A stretch of DNA of 25,224 nucleotides from JBIOJM01 sp044450785 (GTDB lineage Bacteria > Planctomycetota > Planctomycetia > Isosphaerales > Isosphaeraceae). This document shows, in pieces, positions 7,186 to 16,287 of the stretch. The position numbers and the translations under genes were made by a program. The notes below the pieces were generated by a model. That model was not told the DNA's origin, searched no databases, and saw only the letters and a list, made by a program, of their open reading frames with translations. Where the stretch lies: positions 1 through 25,224 of the forward strand of contig JBIOJM010000129.1 in assembly GCA_044450785.1 (NCBI GenBank), read 5' to 3'. How positions within the stretch are numbered: position 1 is the stretch's first letter; each line of letters opens with the position of its first letter.

Positions 7186-8979
7186 TCAAGGACGCCCCGG
7201 GCCAACCGGGATTCTCGGCCCGTAATGGGGTAGAGAATCGCCCAGCTCGTACGCGCCGAGATCCGGCCGGCGCGCGCGGAAGCCATCGCTCAGGCCCGGC
7301 AGCACCGCGCCGGCATCGATCGCCGCCGAGCCGGGCGCCAGCCGTAAGTCGACGGGGGTCGATCGCGGCGTATTCACATCCGTAGGGGGCAGGGCACCCG
7401 AAGCAAACGCCGTGGCGGCATTCACCAGGACCGCGTGCTGGAACACCGGCGCGCGCTTGCGGACTTCGTCCAGCGTCGCATACCGTGTGCTGTTCCAGCG
7501 CAGGAACAGCCGGAACGGCCCGCCGCCAAACCCGTCGTAGTCGAAGTCGCAGTCGACCATGGGGGCAGTGCAGTCGAACGCATAATCGGCGGCCGTGCCG
7601 ATAAACAGGTTGTTCCGCGTCACGCAGTGGCGTACTCGCTCGGAGGTCCAGAGGAGAGACGGCATGCCTCGCTTGACCGACGTATTGTGGAAAATCAGGC
7701 AGCCCGACGGACTGTTGTGCAGCTTGAACGGCTCGACCGCCACGTTGTCCATCACGTTGCGAAACACATAGACCGGCCCACCGTAGACCGGCTGCATCGA
7801 GATGCCCTGGAAGACGTTGGTCATCCGGTTGAAGAAACAGCGGGTGTTGCGCTCGGAGTAGTCCATCTCGATGCCGTCGTCGGTCAGCTCGCTCAGCTCG
7901 TTGTTGTGGAAGTCGATGGCGGAGCACCGCGGAGACGGAAACGTGTCGATGGCGTCGGCAAACCCTCGGATGCGGTTATAGCAGACGACGTGCCCTTCGC
8001 CGGTGATCTGGATGCCGCGCGCGTCTTCGATGCCCTTGGTCCGTGGCCAGGTCGAGGGGCCTTCGATCCAGTTGTCGGCAATGAAGTGATCTCGAGCTGT
8101 CCCCTGGGTGTTTCGGGCGGCGTTCATGCCGTAGTCGACCTTCCGGATATGACACCGCCGAACGACGATCCGCTGAGCGTCGTGAAATGTCACGCCGTGC
8201 ATGGCGTTCTGGATCGTGAGGTCCTCGAGCCAGACGTCATGCGTGCCCGACGCCTCGATGGCGTGCGCAGGCCGGCTGGGGGATGCTCCCTGGCCGTCGA
8301 TCAAGACCGGGCCGTCGATGCCGTCGCCTCTCCGGCCGCGCCATACGATCGGTTTTGCCGGCGTGCCGCTCCGGTTGATGACCCAAGGCCCTTGGTAAAC
8401 GCCGGAATGCACCAGGAACAGGTCGCCCGGAGCTGCCCGTTTATTGGCAGCGGCCAGACCGCGGAACGGGTCATCGGCCGTTCCCGTGCCGCCTCCCGAG
8501 CCCGGCACCACGTGACGTTTCCGGGCGCCGGCCGGGACATGGGGTTCGGACCGGGTCTGCGCCTTCAGGACGCGGGTTGCCTTCGCTCCCTCGCCTCTTC
8601 CATCCGGATCGTCCAGCGTCAACCGCAGCTCGTAGTTCGTCCCTGGCTCCAGCAGCAGCACGCTGCCGGCGAACAGCCAGCCATCATCGGGCACATCGAG
8701 CCGGCTGCCGAATCGCTCCATCAGGTGCGCCTTCCGCTCCACTCGAACCAGGGGCGCACCCGCACGCCAGCTCGACCTGCCCGCCTTGCGGTGCTCCAGG
8801 TGAACCGAGGCATTGTGGTTGTCGTCGCCACGGACGATCCAGTAAACGCCCAGGGAGTGCAGCGTCGGCCGCTCCAGTTGCGGATCGCCCAGCACGCGCA
8901 CTTGATCCGCACCCAGCGATACCGAGCTGCCGACGACCAGCGCCGCGAGAATCGTCACCGAGAGTCGAGCTGTTTTCAT
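7186..8979 (-). CDS. Secreted right-handed parallel beta-helix protein
   Basis: The protein (597 residues) starts with a signal peptide: a Lys/Arg start, then a hydrophobic core and a cleavage-like VSLGA by residue 24. Residues about 30-140 look like a fibronectin-III-like strand domain (SLGVYWIV, LLLEPGTNYELRLTL). From about 160 a right-handed parallel beta-helix follows, opened by GSGGGTGTADDPFRGLAAA and PGDLFLVHSGVYQGP. It continues with many short rungs such as IEASGTHDVWLEDLTIQNA, IVVRRCHIRKV and AIDFHNNELSELTDDGIEMDY. The C terminus has the frequent LAPGSAAIDAGA and DLGAYE ending. This fold is used by polysaccharide lyases, glycosidases and epimerases acting on extracellular glycans. 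I cannot assign a substrate or catalytic residues, so lyase is only a guess. It lies 49 bases downstream of the antitoxin-like gene, so read-through from that gene is possible. Confidence 0.85.
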   Translation of the reverse strand: MKTARLSVTILAALVVGSSVSLGADQVRVLGDPQLERPTLHSLGVYWIVRGDDNHNASVHLEHRKAGRSSWRAGAPLVRVERKAHLMERFGSRLDVPDDGWLFAGSVLLLEPGTNYELRLTLDDPDGRGEGAKATRVLKAQTRSEPHVPAGARKRHVVPGSGGGTGTADDPFRGLAAANKRAAPGDLFLVHSGVYQGPWVINRSGTPAKPIVWRGRRGDGIDGPVLIDGQGASPSRPAHAIEASGTHDVWLEDLTIQNAMHGVTFHDAQRIVVRRCHIRKVDYGMNAARNTQGTARDHFIADNWIEGPSTWPRTKGIEDARGIQITGEGHVVCYNRIRGFADAIDTFPSPRCSAIDFHNNELSELTDDGIEMDYSERNTRCFFNRMTNVFQGISMQPVYGGPVYVFRNVMDNVAVEPFKLHNSPSGCLIFHNTSVKRGMPSLLWTSERVRHCVTRNNLFIGTAADYAFDCTAPMVDCDFDYDGFGGGPFRLFLRWNSTRYATLDEVRKRAPVFQHAVLVNAATAFASGALPPTDVNTPRSTPVDLRLAPGSAAIDAGAVLPGLSDGFRARRPDLGAYELGDSLPHYGPRIPVGPGRP

Positions 8980-9028
8980 GAGAGATGATCTTCGGTGATC
9001 GAGCCGTATTGTTGAACCATGTACGATG

Positions 9029-9334
9029 TCAACTCTCTTCCTTCCCCTCCTTTGCAGATGACCTACGGCGAGCGATCTTCTTTATCCCGAGCTCTTGGCG
9101 GATATCATCCAGGGCGACGCCGCCTCTCTCGCGATGCGAACGCCGCGATTCCTCGATGATGGCCATGAAGCGAGGGATGGAGGCCAGGGAAACCGACTCC
9201 CAATCGGAGCCGGACACATCCTTGACTGACAGCAGGGGTTGACCGTTTCGAGTCAAGATCACAGGCCCATCCTTCGCCAATTCCGTCAGCTCGGGCAATG
9301 TCAAGGTCGTCTCTTCCAAGGACACGACTTTCAT
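9029..9334 (-). CDS. Phd/YefM-type antitoxin-like protein, no toxin beside it
   Basis: The 101-residue protein opens with MKVVSLEETTLTLPELTELA and then GPVILTRNGQPLLSVKDV. This is the N-terminal beta-strand/helix pattern of Phd/YefM antitoxins, which bind operator DNA as dimers and neutralise a partner toxin through the C-terminal tail. Here the tail (about 55-101) is charged and carries ESRRSHRERGGVALDDIRQELGI, a form common in orphan antitoxin-like proteins. The ATG at 9334 has GAGGAGG 7 bases upstream and is far better than an in-frame ATG at 9484. The gene that follows is a beta-helix protein 49 bases away, not a PIN or RelE toxin. Nothing on the other side is a toxin either. It may therefore be an orphan antitoxin or a plain DNA-binding regulator. 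An imperfect inverted repeat (ATTGTC at 9361-9366, GACAAT at 9385-9390) lies just upstream and could be its own operator. Confidence 0.8.
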   Translation of the reverse strand: MKVVSLEETTLTLPELTELAKDGPVILTRNGQPLLSVKDVSGSDWESVSLASIPRFMAIIEESRRSHRERGGVALDDIRQELGIKKIARRRSSAKEGKEES

Positions 9335-9758
9335 AGCTCGACCTCCTCGTCGCCAATTCGATTGTCGCAGATCGGCCCGCGGCGGACAATCTCGGGTGAA
9401 CCGGGTGCGCTCGGAGGAACTGTCGACGCTTCGCAGTGGCAGTCGCCTCCACCGCCCCAAGACCCGCTTTCGGCCACCGACCAAGCTCCGTCGGGTGGGA
9501 TTCGGACGCCCGCACGGTTCCGATTGTAACGATTCTCAGCTCGAATCTCTTGCTCCCCTCCGGAGTTTCCTGTCGCAATGTCAGCGCAATGTCCCTATTT
9601 TAAAGTTCGGCCGGTTGCTCGGTGACCTGCAACGCCACTATCATGGTCTGGTTCAGGGGGCATGCCGGCAAGGACATCTCTCTCTTCGCGCGCGGTCACA
9701 TCGGTGCCGGACGTTTCGTCCTGGCACGAGAGACACGATACAGTGAGGTCGCTGACCG
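9335..9758. promoter_or_regulatory. Divergent intergenic region between the antitoxin-like gene and the catalase-patatin operon
   Basis: This 424-bp gap lies between two genes read outward and must carry promoters for both. I see no convincing gene in it. On the plus strand a weak sigma-70-like pair can be drawn: TTGCTC at 9615-9620 and TATCAT at 9639-9644, spaced 18 bp. Near the antitoxin gene is the ATTGTC/GACAAT inverted repeat at 9361-9390. An AT-rich patch sits at about 9594-9605. None of these is strong evidence alone. Confidence 0.4.
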
Positions 9759-12700
9759 ATGCCAGGCAACACCGCGCATGACTACGAAGTCCGGGAAGCG
9801 ATCAACCACGTCGTTGGTGCGAGCCGGAAGCTCCTCGACACAGACGAGCGGCCGGTCCAGCGCGACCAGCACCCCAAGCAACACGGGTGCGTCCGCGCCC
9901 GGTTCGTCGTCGGCAAGAATCTCGGGGATGCATACCGGCAGGGGTTGTTTCAGGAAGAGAGGGTCTACGACGCCTGGATTCGTTTCTCGAATGGCAGCCA
10001 GCGGGACGACCGCAAGCCCGACGCCCATGGGATGGCCGTCAAGCTCATGGGAGTCGAGGGACCGAAAGTTCTGGCGACCGAGAGGGACGCCACCACCCAC
10101 GACTTCGTGCTGATCGACAACCCGACCTTCTTCGTGCGTGACGCGGTGCAGTACGGCGTTTTCTCGGACGTGCTGCTCAAGGCCGCGGGCAAGGAGCCGT
10201 CGAGCCTGTACAACGTCCTGGGGTTGTTCCTCGGCGGGCCGGCGCGGGCGCTGGCGACCCTTTTTCTGCTTTCCCTTTTCCGGTGGAGACTCCCCACCTT
10301 CCTTCGGTTGATCAGGTTCGCCAGCAAGCGGATCGCCAGCCCGCTCACGACCCGGTACTGGAGCACCACGCCGTACAAGTACGGCGATACGTGCATGAAG
10401 TTTTCGGCCGTGCCGGCCGAATTCCCCGGTGGGCCGCCGGCCGAGGGGCCAGCCGATGACTCCTACAATGCGCTGGCCGATTTCCTCCGTCCGGCCGTTG
10501 CCGCGGAACCCGTGACCACGCGACCCAAGGGGGACTCCCCCGATTACCTGCGCGGGGCGCTCTCGCGTGGTCTTGCGCCGCCGGGGGCCGTTTTCCTGTT
10601 CCAGGTCCAGCTCTTCAAGGACCACAAGACGACCCCGATCGAGGACCCGACCGTGGAATGGCCGGAAGATGCCGCGCCGTTCCAGACGGTGGCCCGGATC
10701 TGGATCCCCAGGCAAGTGTTCGACACGCCGGGGCGGATGGCCTTCGGCGAGAACTTGTCGTTCACTCCCTGGCATGCGATCCCCGCGCACGAGCCGCTGG
10801 GTGAGATCAACGGGGTGCGCAAGGACGTTTACTCCAAGCTCTCCGAGTTGCGCCACCGCTTGAATGGGGTTGAGCCGCGCGAGCCGAACGCCTCCGATCC
10901 CGATCCGGTCAACTTACCTCCACAGTGGGGGGATGACGCCTCGTCGTTCTGCCACGTTCTCCAGGATGAGCTGGACCTGATCCGGGAACGGCGCCGGCGG
11001 GTTGAGGATGCGTCCGCGGCCGGCTCGGGAGGGCGAGGCGAACTCGCCGTGGACAGCCGCTCGGGTCCAGCGGGCGCTGCCCGCGGGCCGGACGGGCCGC
11101 GCGATGTCGACAGCTCGACCAGAGAAGCTCGGCTGCGGGCCTTGAACGAGCAGACCACCGGCCTGGCGCTCTCCGGTCAAGGGATCCGCGGCGCGACGTT
11201 TTCCATCGGGTTCCTCCAGGGCCTGGCTTCGCTGGGGTTGATCCGGCGGTTCGACTACCTCTCGGCCGTTTCCGGCGGCGGCTGCGCCGCGGCCTGGCTG
11301 GCGGCCTGGATCAAACGGGAGGGGGGTGATCCGGAAAACGTCGAGCGCCAGCTCGCCCCGAGCCGCATCGAGGGGGCGCGGGCGACGCGACAATACCTGG
11401 CGACGGGCGAAGTGGTGGACCAAGAGCCCGAGCCGCTCTCGCACCTGCGATCCAGCACGGGCTCGCTTTTCCCCCGCGCGGGCATCTTTTCGACCGACGA
11501 CTGGACCGGGATTTCGAGCTGGGCGCGGAACGTGATGATCCACATGGTGGTGCTCCTGCCGCTGCTCGTGCTCGTCGTCGCCGGTGCGAGGCTCGTCGTC
11601 GGCCTCTACGTGCTTTTCGGCCGCCTCACCGAGCTCGACCAGCTTGCGGCCCTGTTCGACAGCCGGCTGGGCGCGCCGATGTTTGTGGCGGGTGTCGTCG
11701 CTCTGGGGCTGATGTTTCTCGTGGGCGCCCTCGTTCTGGGGTTGGCGTTCTCCTCGATCACCAGGTCCGTGCGGCAGTTTCGCAGGGCCGACCCCCGATT
11801 GCCCGTCGAGCCGGACCCGGGCGATCCCGTTGCCCTGGTCAACCGACAGATCGCCACGCCGGTGCTCGCCGCGGCCCTGTTATTCAGTCTGTGCTTGCGT
11901 CCGATCTGGATGGGACTTGGAGAGCTGGTCGGGAACTTTGGGTTCGGGCCGGAAACGGGGGACTTGTTTTCGTTCAGGACGTTGATCGGCGTCGTCCTTG
12001 CTCAGTTCACGCTCCTCGGTTGGCCGAACATTCTGGGGTTTGCCGCGATCGTCGGGGGGCTCCTGACGTGGCGAACCTCGCGGAGCTCGGCGGGTGAGGA
12101 CGCGGCGCGGAGGACGAAATTCATTGGAGCGTCGTTCGCGGCGGGGGTGACGGGCGGTGCGCTGTTCGTCCTGCTCGAGGGGCTCTTTCGCTGGTTCAGG
12201 CAGCTCGGGCGGCTGGATCTCATGGCGACGCTCGTGCCCTCGCTGGCGTTGCTGATCGTGGTGGCCGCACTGGTCGTGGAGGCGGCGGTGCTCAGCCGTG
12301 CGGCGGGCGTTGCGGAGCGCGCATGGAGGGCGGCGGTCAGCGCCGTCTTGACGAAACGGGCGATCGACTGGATCGCGGGGATGGCGACGATCCTGTATCT
12401 GCCCGGCGTGGTGTTCGCCGGCGGGGGCCTGGCGCGAGCGGCCATTGCGGCGGGTTGGCTAGGGGCCGCGGCTTTCGGCTTGCTCGCGGGCCGGTACGCC
12501 CTGGCCAGGCGTGAGAGTGCCCTTGCCGGCCGGCTGACGCGGCTCGCTTCGGTCGCGGCCCAGGTCTTTTTCGTCGGACTGCTGGGCGCGACGGCTCTCT
12601 TGGTCTCGCTGTTGGCGAACATGCCCTCCCTGACCGCTCCCGGAGGCAACGACGACGGGCCGTTCTCCTATTACCTCCGAGGGGCCCTGGGGACCTCGAT

Positions 12701-13991
12701 CCTGACCCTACTGATGATCGCCGTGGCGTTCGGTATCCTGTACGTCCTGGCACGACGGCTGATCGATGTCAACCTCTTCTCGCGCTGCGCACTGGACGCC
12801 GACCGGCTGACACGCTGCTACCTTGGCGCCTCACGCCCGATCCCGGGCTGGCGGGCGCGTTGGTCGCAGCCGCGCGACCCGCGCGTGAGCACCGGGGCGC
12901 CCTCGCTTTCCGACCCCGCGGGCGAGCCCGCGCTCCCTCCCCGCAACCCTGACCCGTTGACCGGGTCCGACCCCGCGGACGATCTCGAGCTCCGCGCCCT
13001 CTGCATCGGCCGGAAGAGCGACGACGGCCGCGTTTATTGGGGGCCGCACCTGCTCTTCAACACGACACGCAGCGCGGGCGAACACGGCGCGATCGGCCGG
13101 CTCGACCTCGAAGGCGAGCCGTTCCTGCTGTCGCCGCTTTACTGCGGGTCCCAGAGCTTCGGTTATGCACGGACCGAGAATTCGAGGCCGGCCGGCGCCG
13201 CCGATTCGAACCTGTCGCTGGGCCGGGCCGTGGCCATCGCCGGCGCGGCCGGCGGCGGCGGCATGGGCTCGCTCCCGCCGGGCCCGCTCACGGCCCTGTT
13301 CACGCTCTTCAGTGCCCGCCCCGGCTGCTGGATCGAGAAGCCCAAGGCGGACGGATGGGCCGCGGCCGACCCCCGGTACGCCGACCTGCCGGTCACCGCG
13401 TCCCACGGCCTGGCCGGCGGCGGGGGAGATTTCGTCTACCTGACCGACGGGGGGGAATTCGAGGGGCTCGGCGTTTACGAGTTGATCCGCCGCCGCTGCC
13501 GCTATATCGTCGCCGTCCACGCGGGGAGAGACGGCGGCACGCCCGACGCCGGCCTGGCGACCTTGATCCGACGTTGTCGGATCGACTTCGGCCTCCGCAT
13601 CGAGATCGACACCCGGCCGCTCCAGCAGGCAGGCCCCGACGGGCCCTCCAGCGCCCACGTCGCCATCGGCCAGGTCCATTATGGCGACGTCGACCAGGGC
13701 GGAATGCCGGGCGTATTCGTCTACATCAAGCCGTCGATGACCGGCGACGAGCCGCCGGACATCCAGCCGGACGCCCGGAACCAGGCCCGGTTTCCGATCC
13801 AGGCTGCTGACTTCCGGCGCGAGCTTTACGACCGGCAGTTCGAGAATGCCCGCAGCCTGGGCAACCACATCGCCAATGCCGTGTTCGGCGCAGCCGTAAC
13901 CCGGCTCGGCGCGAATATCCCCGACCCCGCGCGACAACCCCACGCCGAGTACGTTCCTCGCCTTTTCGCAGCGGTCGCGGAGGAGAGCTGA
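9759..13991 (+). CDS. Fusion of catalase-superfamily haem domain and membrane patatin-like phospholipase
   Basis: Residues about 1-370 match the catalase-like haem protein family: KQHGCVRARFVV with His42 in the distal position, then YDAWIRFSNGS, DAHGMAVKLMGV, THDFVLIDNPTFFVRD, TTRYWSTTPYKYGD and FTPWHAIPAHEPLGEINGVRKDVY. Residues from about 466 form a patatin-like lipase: the oxyanion loop SGQGIRG, the nucleophile motif AVSGGG near 501-506, and the catalytic Asp in YLTDGGEFEGLGVYEL near 1227. Between these last two, about 590-930, lie roughly ten hydrophobic segments, so the lipase is probably split around a membrane domain. A Pro/Gly/Arg-rich linker (about 375-465) joins the haem and lipase parts. 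No signal peptide is apparent. The likely activity is release of fatty acids from lipids coupled to peroxide or hydroperoxide chemistry; the exact reaction is unknown. It is the first gene of an operon, with the cytochrome gene 4 bases downstream. Its ATG has only a weak GTGAGG upstream. Confidence 0.85.
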   Translation: MPGNTAHDYEVREAINHVVGASRKLLDTDERPVQRDQHPKQHGCVRARFVVGKNLGDAYRQGLFQEERVYDAWIRFSNGSQRDDRKPDAHGMAVKLMGVEGPKVLATERDATTHDFVLIDNPTFFVRDAVQYGVFSDVLLKAAGKEPSSLYNVLGLFLGGPARALATLFLLSLFRWRLPTFLRLIRFASKRIASPLTTRYWSTTPYKYGDTCMKFSAVPAEFPGGPPAEGPADDSYNALADFLRPAVAAEPVTTRPKGDSPDYLRGALSRGLAPPGAVFLFQVQLFKDHKTTPIEDPTVEWPEDAAPFQTVARIWIPRQVFDTPGRMAFGENLSFTPWHAIPAHEPLGEINGVRKDVYSKLSELRHRLNGVEPREPNASDPDPVNLPPQWGDDASSFCHVLQDELDLIRERRRRVEDASAAGSGGRGELAVDSRSGPAGAARGPDGPRDVDSSTREARLRALNEQTTGLALSGQGIRGATFSIGFLQGLASLGLIRRFDYLSAVSGGGCAAAWLAAWIKREGGDPENVERQLAPSRIEGARATRQYLATGEVVDQEPEPLSHLRSSTGSLFPRAGIFSTDDWTGISSWARNVMIHMVVLLPLLVLVVAGARLVVGLYVLFGRLTELDQLAALFDSRLGAPMFVAGVVALGLMFLVGALVLGLAFSSITRSVRQFRRADPRLPVEPDPGDPVALVNRQIATPVLAAALLFSLCLRPIWMGLGELVGNFGFGPETGDLFSFRTLIGVVLAQFTLLGWPNILGFAAIVGGLLTWRTSRSSAGEDAARRTKFIGASFAAGVTGGALFVLLEGLFRWFRQLGRLDLMATLVPSLALLIVVAALVVEAAVLSRAAGVAERAWRAAVSAVLTKRAIDWIAGMATILYLPGVVFAGGGLARAAIAAGWLGAAAFGLLAGRYALARRESALAGRLTRLASVAAQVFFVGLLGATALLVSLLANMPSLTAPGGNDDGPFSYYLRGALGTSILTLLMIAVAFGILYVLARRLIDVNLFSRCALDADRLTRCYLGASRPIPGWRARWSQPRDPRVSTGAPSLSDPAGEPALPPRNPDPLTGSDPADDLELRALCIGRKSDDGRVYWGPHLLFNTTRSAGEHGAIGRLDLEGEPFLLSPLYCGSQSFGYARTENSRPAGAADSNLSLGRAVAIAGAAGGGGMGSLPPGPLTALFTLFSARPGCWIEKPKADGWAAADPRYADLPVTASHGLAGGGGDFVYLTDGGEFEGLGVYELIRRRCRYIVAVHAGRDGGTPDAGLATLIRRCRIDFGLRIEIDTRPLQQAGPDGPSSAHVAIGQVHYGDVDQGGMPGVFVYIKPSMTGDEPPDIQPDARNQARFPIQAADFRRELYDRQFENARSLGNHIANAVFGAAVTRLGANIPDPARQPHAEYVPRLFAAVAEES

Positions 13992-13995
13992 GACC

Positions 13996-16224
13996 ATGGC
14001 ACGTCGAACCGTCACGGGCACGCTGGGCCGATCCCTCCTGTGGTCTGCCGCCATCTTGATCGTCGCTGCCGGCGCTTATGCGGTTGCCGCGCCTTTTTTC
14101 GAGATCGGCGGAGTGGCGGTTCCCCGCGCGGAGCTGCCGCCGGTCTACCGGATTCCACAGGGGTGGGACGCCGGCGTCACGCGCCAGTTCCACCGGCAGG
14201 ACCAGGGGACCAAGATCATGCCGCTCGACTGGCTCATGGCCCTCGAGCAGCCGGTTTTCACGCCCCTCCCCGTGGGCCGGTTCGCCGCGCGGGACTACCT
14301 GGCCAGGTACGGGTTCATCTATGAAAGCGATCGGCCGGCGGCCGATCTACCTGATCTCCCGATCGGCTGGGCGATCGACGAGAAATACGTGGCGAAGTAC
14401 GACACCCCGCCGGTCGAGACGCCGACCAAGATGGTCGGGCTGAGCTGCGCCGCCTGCCACTCGAACCGAATCGACATCGAGGGCCCTGACGGGCGCGTGA
14501 AGGGTGTCCTGATCGAGGGCGGATCGGCGATGATCGACCTTGGCTCGTTCGAGCAGGCCGTCGGCAAAGCCCTCGGTTACACGTGGTTGTTGCCGATGCG
14601 TTTTGCCCGGTTCGCCCGCAATGTCCTCGGGGTCGACGTGCCCGACGATGACCCGCGCAAGCAGAAGCTCCGGAAGGACCTGACCCTTGCCATGACGGTC
14701 GTGACCAAGCGCACCGGAGAGGAGCTGAAGTACGGCAAGTTGAGCGGAGGGTTTTCCCGGACCGACGCCCTCGCCCGGATCGGCAATCGTGTTTTCGGCG
14801 AGATCAGCGATCTTAATCTGATCAAGATGGACGCGCCGGTCAACTTCCCACACCTCTGGGATACCCCGTGGCTCGACTGGGTCCAGTACAACGCCTCGGT
14901 ACGAACCCCAATGACCCGAAACATCGGCGAAGCGCTCGGGGTCGGCGCGGTCGTCAATCTGAAGGACCCAAAGCTCGGTCTGTACGAGTCGACGGTGAAT
15001 GTCGAAGGGCTCCACTGGCTGGAGGATCAGCTCGGCGGCGAGAATCCCTTCGAGGGACTCCAGCCGCCGCGGTGGGACGATATGGTGCAGGCGGTTTTCG
15101 GCGGGCCGGCCGGAGAGCAGACGGATTTCGCTCTGAAACCGGAGCGGGTCAGGGGTGGGGAGGTCCTCTACGCGCAACACTGCCAGTTCTGTCACCTGCC
15201 CCCCAGGCCTCTGTTGAAAGCCGAGTTCGCCAAGGGGGCCTTCACTCACTTCACCGACCCGGATCCGGAGAGCGGGAAGAGATTTCTCAAGGTCAAGGTC
15301 GTCGACTTGAGCGCGATCGGCACGGACCCAAACCAGGCGATCAACTTCTTCCGCCGGCACGCCGTGGCGCCGGAGCCGAAGGTCAAGCAGCGGAGCGCGG
15401 ACCAGTACGGGTCGGACTGGTACGGGTCGGACTGGGTGAAGGCGGGCTACCCGGGTGAGGGATGGTCGGCCACGATCTCCGGGGCAACCGGGTTGTTCCA
15501 GGTCACCGCGTTCATCCGCCGGAATAAATATCAGGAATTGGGCCTGCTGGTCCCGCCCGACACCCCGGAACCCGCGCGCAAGCAGGGAAATGACGATCCG
15601 GTCCGGAAGCGGAGGCGAATCCAATATGACCGCTACCGGTCAGTCGCCCCAGACCTGGATTTCGGCGATGATGCCGCGATCGTGAGCGGGCGGAACATGG
15701 ACCAGTTCATCGTCGCCAATCTCGGCTACAAGGCACGCCCCCTGGATGGGATCTGGGCAACCCCGCCTTACCTCCACAACAGCTCGGTCCCCAACCTGTA
15801 TCAGATGCTGGTGCCCGCGGCCCGCCGCGCTCCAAAGTTCTACCTGGGCTCAACCCGGTTCGACCCGAAACATGTCGGTTACGAGACACACCAGCTCCCG
15901 GCCGCCTTCCTGATAGATACGACCAAGCCGGGCAACCTCAACATAGGGCACGAGTTCCGCAACCTCACGCTCGAGGAGCTGGAAGCGAAGCAAGGGAGGA
16001 CCTGGGACGGCCGGTCGAGCCGCGAGGAACGCTGGGCCTTTGTGCTGGGCGTCGACCGAGAGCGCCTGGGCGCGATGTCGCCCTACCAGCGCTGGGAGCT
16101 GACCAGGGACGCGTCGCGCAGGGCCCTCGCAAATCCCGTCGGGATGGGGATCAAGGGTGTGCTCGGCCCTGAGTTCACCGAGGAAGAGCGCTGGCAGCTC
16201 GTGGAATATTTGAAGACGCTTTGA
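13996..16224 (+). CDS. Di-haem cytochrome c, RoxA/cytochrome c peroxidase-like
   Basis: The 742-residue protein has an N-terminal hydrophobic export or anchor segment (about 13-33) and two haem c sites, CAACH at 151-155 and CQFCH at 396-400. The order resembles the family of bacterial di-haem peroxidases and the rubber oxygenases RoxA/RoxB. Family-like stretches include DTPWLDWVQYNASV followed by MTRNIGEALG, and the C-terminal GYKARPLDGIWATPPYLHNSSVPNLYQML with KFYLGSTRFDPKHVGYET. Rubber oxygenases cleave polyisoprene double bonds with O2; related proteins may oxidise other substrates or act as peroxidases, so the substrate cannot be read from sequence. It acts in the periplasm or at the membrane. 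GGAGGAG lies about 8 bases before the ATG inside the end of the previous gene, 4 bases away, so the genes are translationally linked. A 15-bp tandem duplication at 15406-15435 encodes a repeated YGSDW. Confidence 0.88.
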   Translation: MARRTVTGTLGRSLLWSAAILIVAAGAYAVAAPFFEIGGVAVPRAELPPVYRIPQGWDAGVTRQFHRQDQGTKIMPLDWLMALEQPVFTPLPVGRFAARDYLARYGFIYESDRPAADLPDLPIGWAIDEKYVAKYDTPPVETPTKMVGLSCAACHSNRIDIEGPDGRVKGVLIEGGSAMIDLGSFEQAVGKALGYTWLLPMRFARFARNVLGVDVPDDDPRKQKLRKDLTLAMTVVTKRTGEELKYGKLSGGFSRTDALARIGNRVFGEISDLNLIKMDAPVNFPHLWDTPWLDWVQYNASVRTPMTRNIGEALGVGAVVNLKDPKLGLYESTVNVEGLHWLEDQLGGENPFEGLQPPRWDDMVQAVFGGPAGEQTDFALKPERVRGGEVLYAQHCQFCHLPPRPLLKAEFAKGAFTHFTDPDPESGKRFLKVKVVDLSAIGTDPNQAINFFRRHAVAPEPKVKQRSADQYGSDWYGSDWVKAGYPGEGWSATISGATGLFQVTAFIRRNKYQELGLLVPPDTPEPARKQGNDDPVRKRRRIQYDRYRSVAPDLDFGDDAAIVSGRNMDQFIVANLGYKARPLDGIWATPPYLHNSSVPNLYQMLVPAARRAPKFYLGSTRFDPKHVGYETHQLPAAFLIDTTKPGNLNIGHEFRNLTLEELEAKQGRTWDGRSSREERWAFVLGVDRERLGAMSPYQRWELTRDASRRALANPVGMGIKGVLGPEFTEEERWQLVEYLKTL

Positions 16225-16287
16225 GTTGCGATTCAGGATTGATGCATTTAAGATGTCTTTGGCAACCAGGTCTCAAGGAGCAAGATC

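Noticed and set aside
7435..8988. Plus-strand open frame (517 codons) opposite the beta-helix gene
   Set aside because: The minus-strand frame has a signal peptide and beta-helix rungs; the plus frame has no recognisable domain.
12831..14054. Minus-strand open frame (407 codons) opposite the end of the patatin gene
   Set aside because: No domain; it spans the junction of two well supported plus-strand genes.
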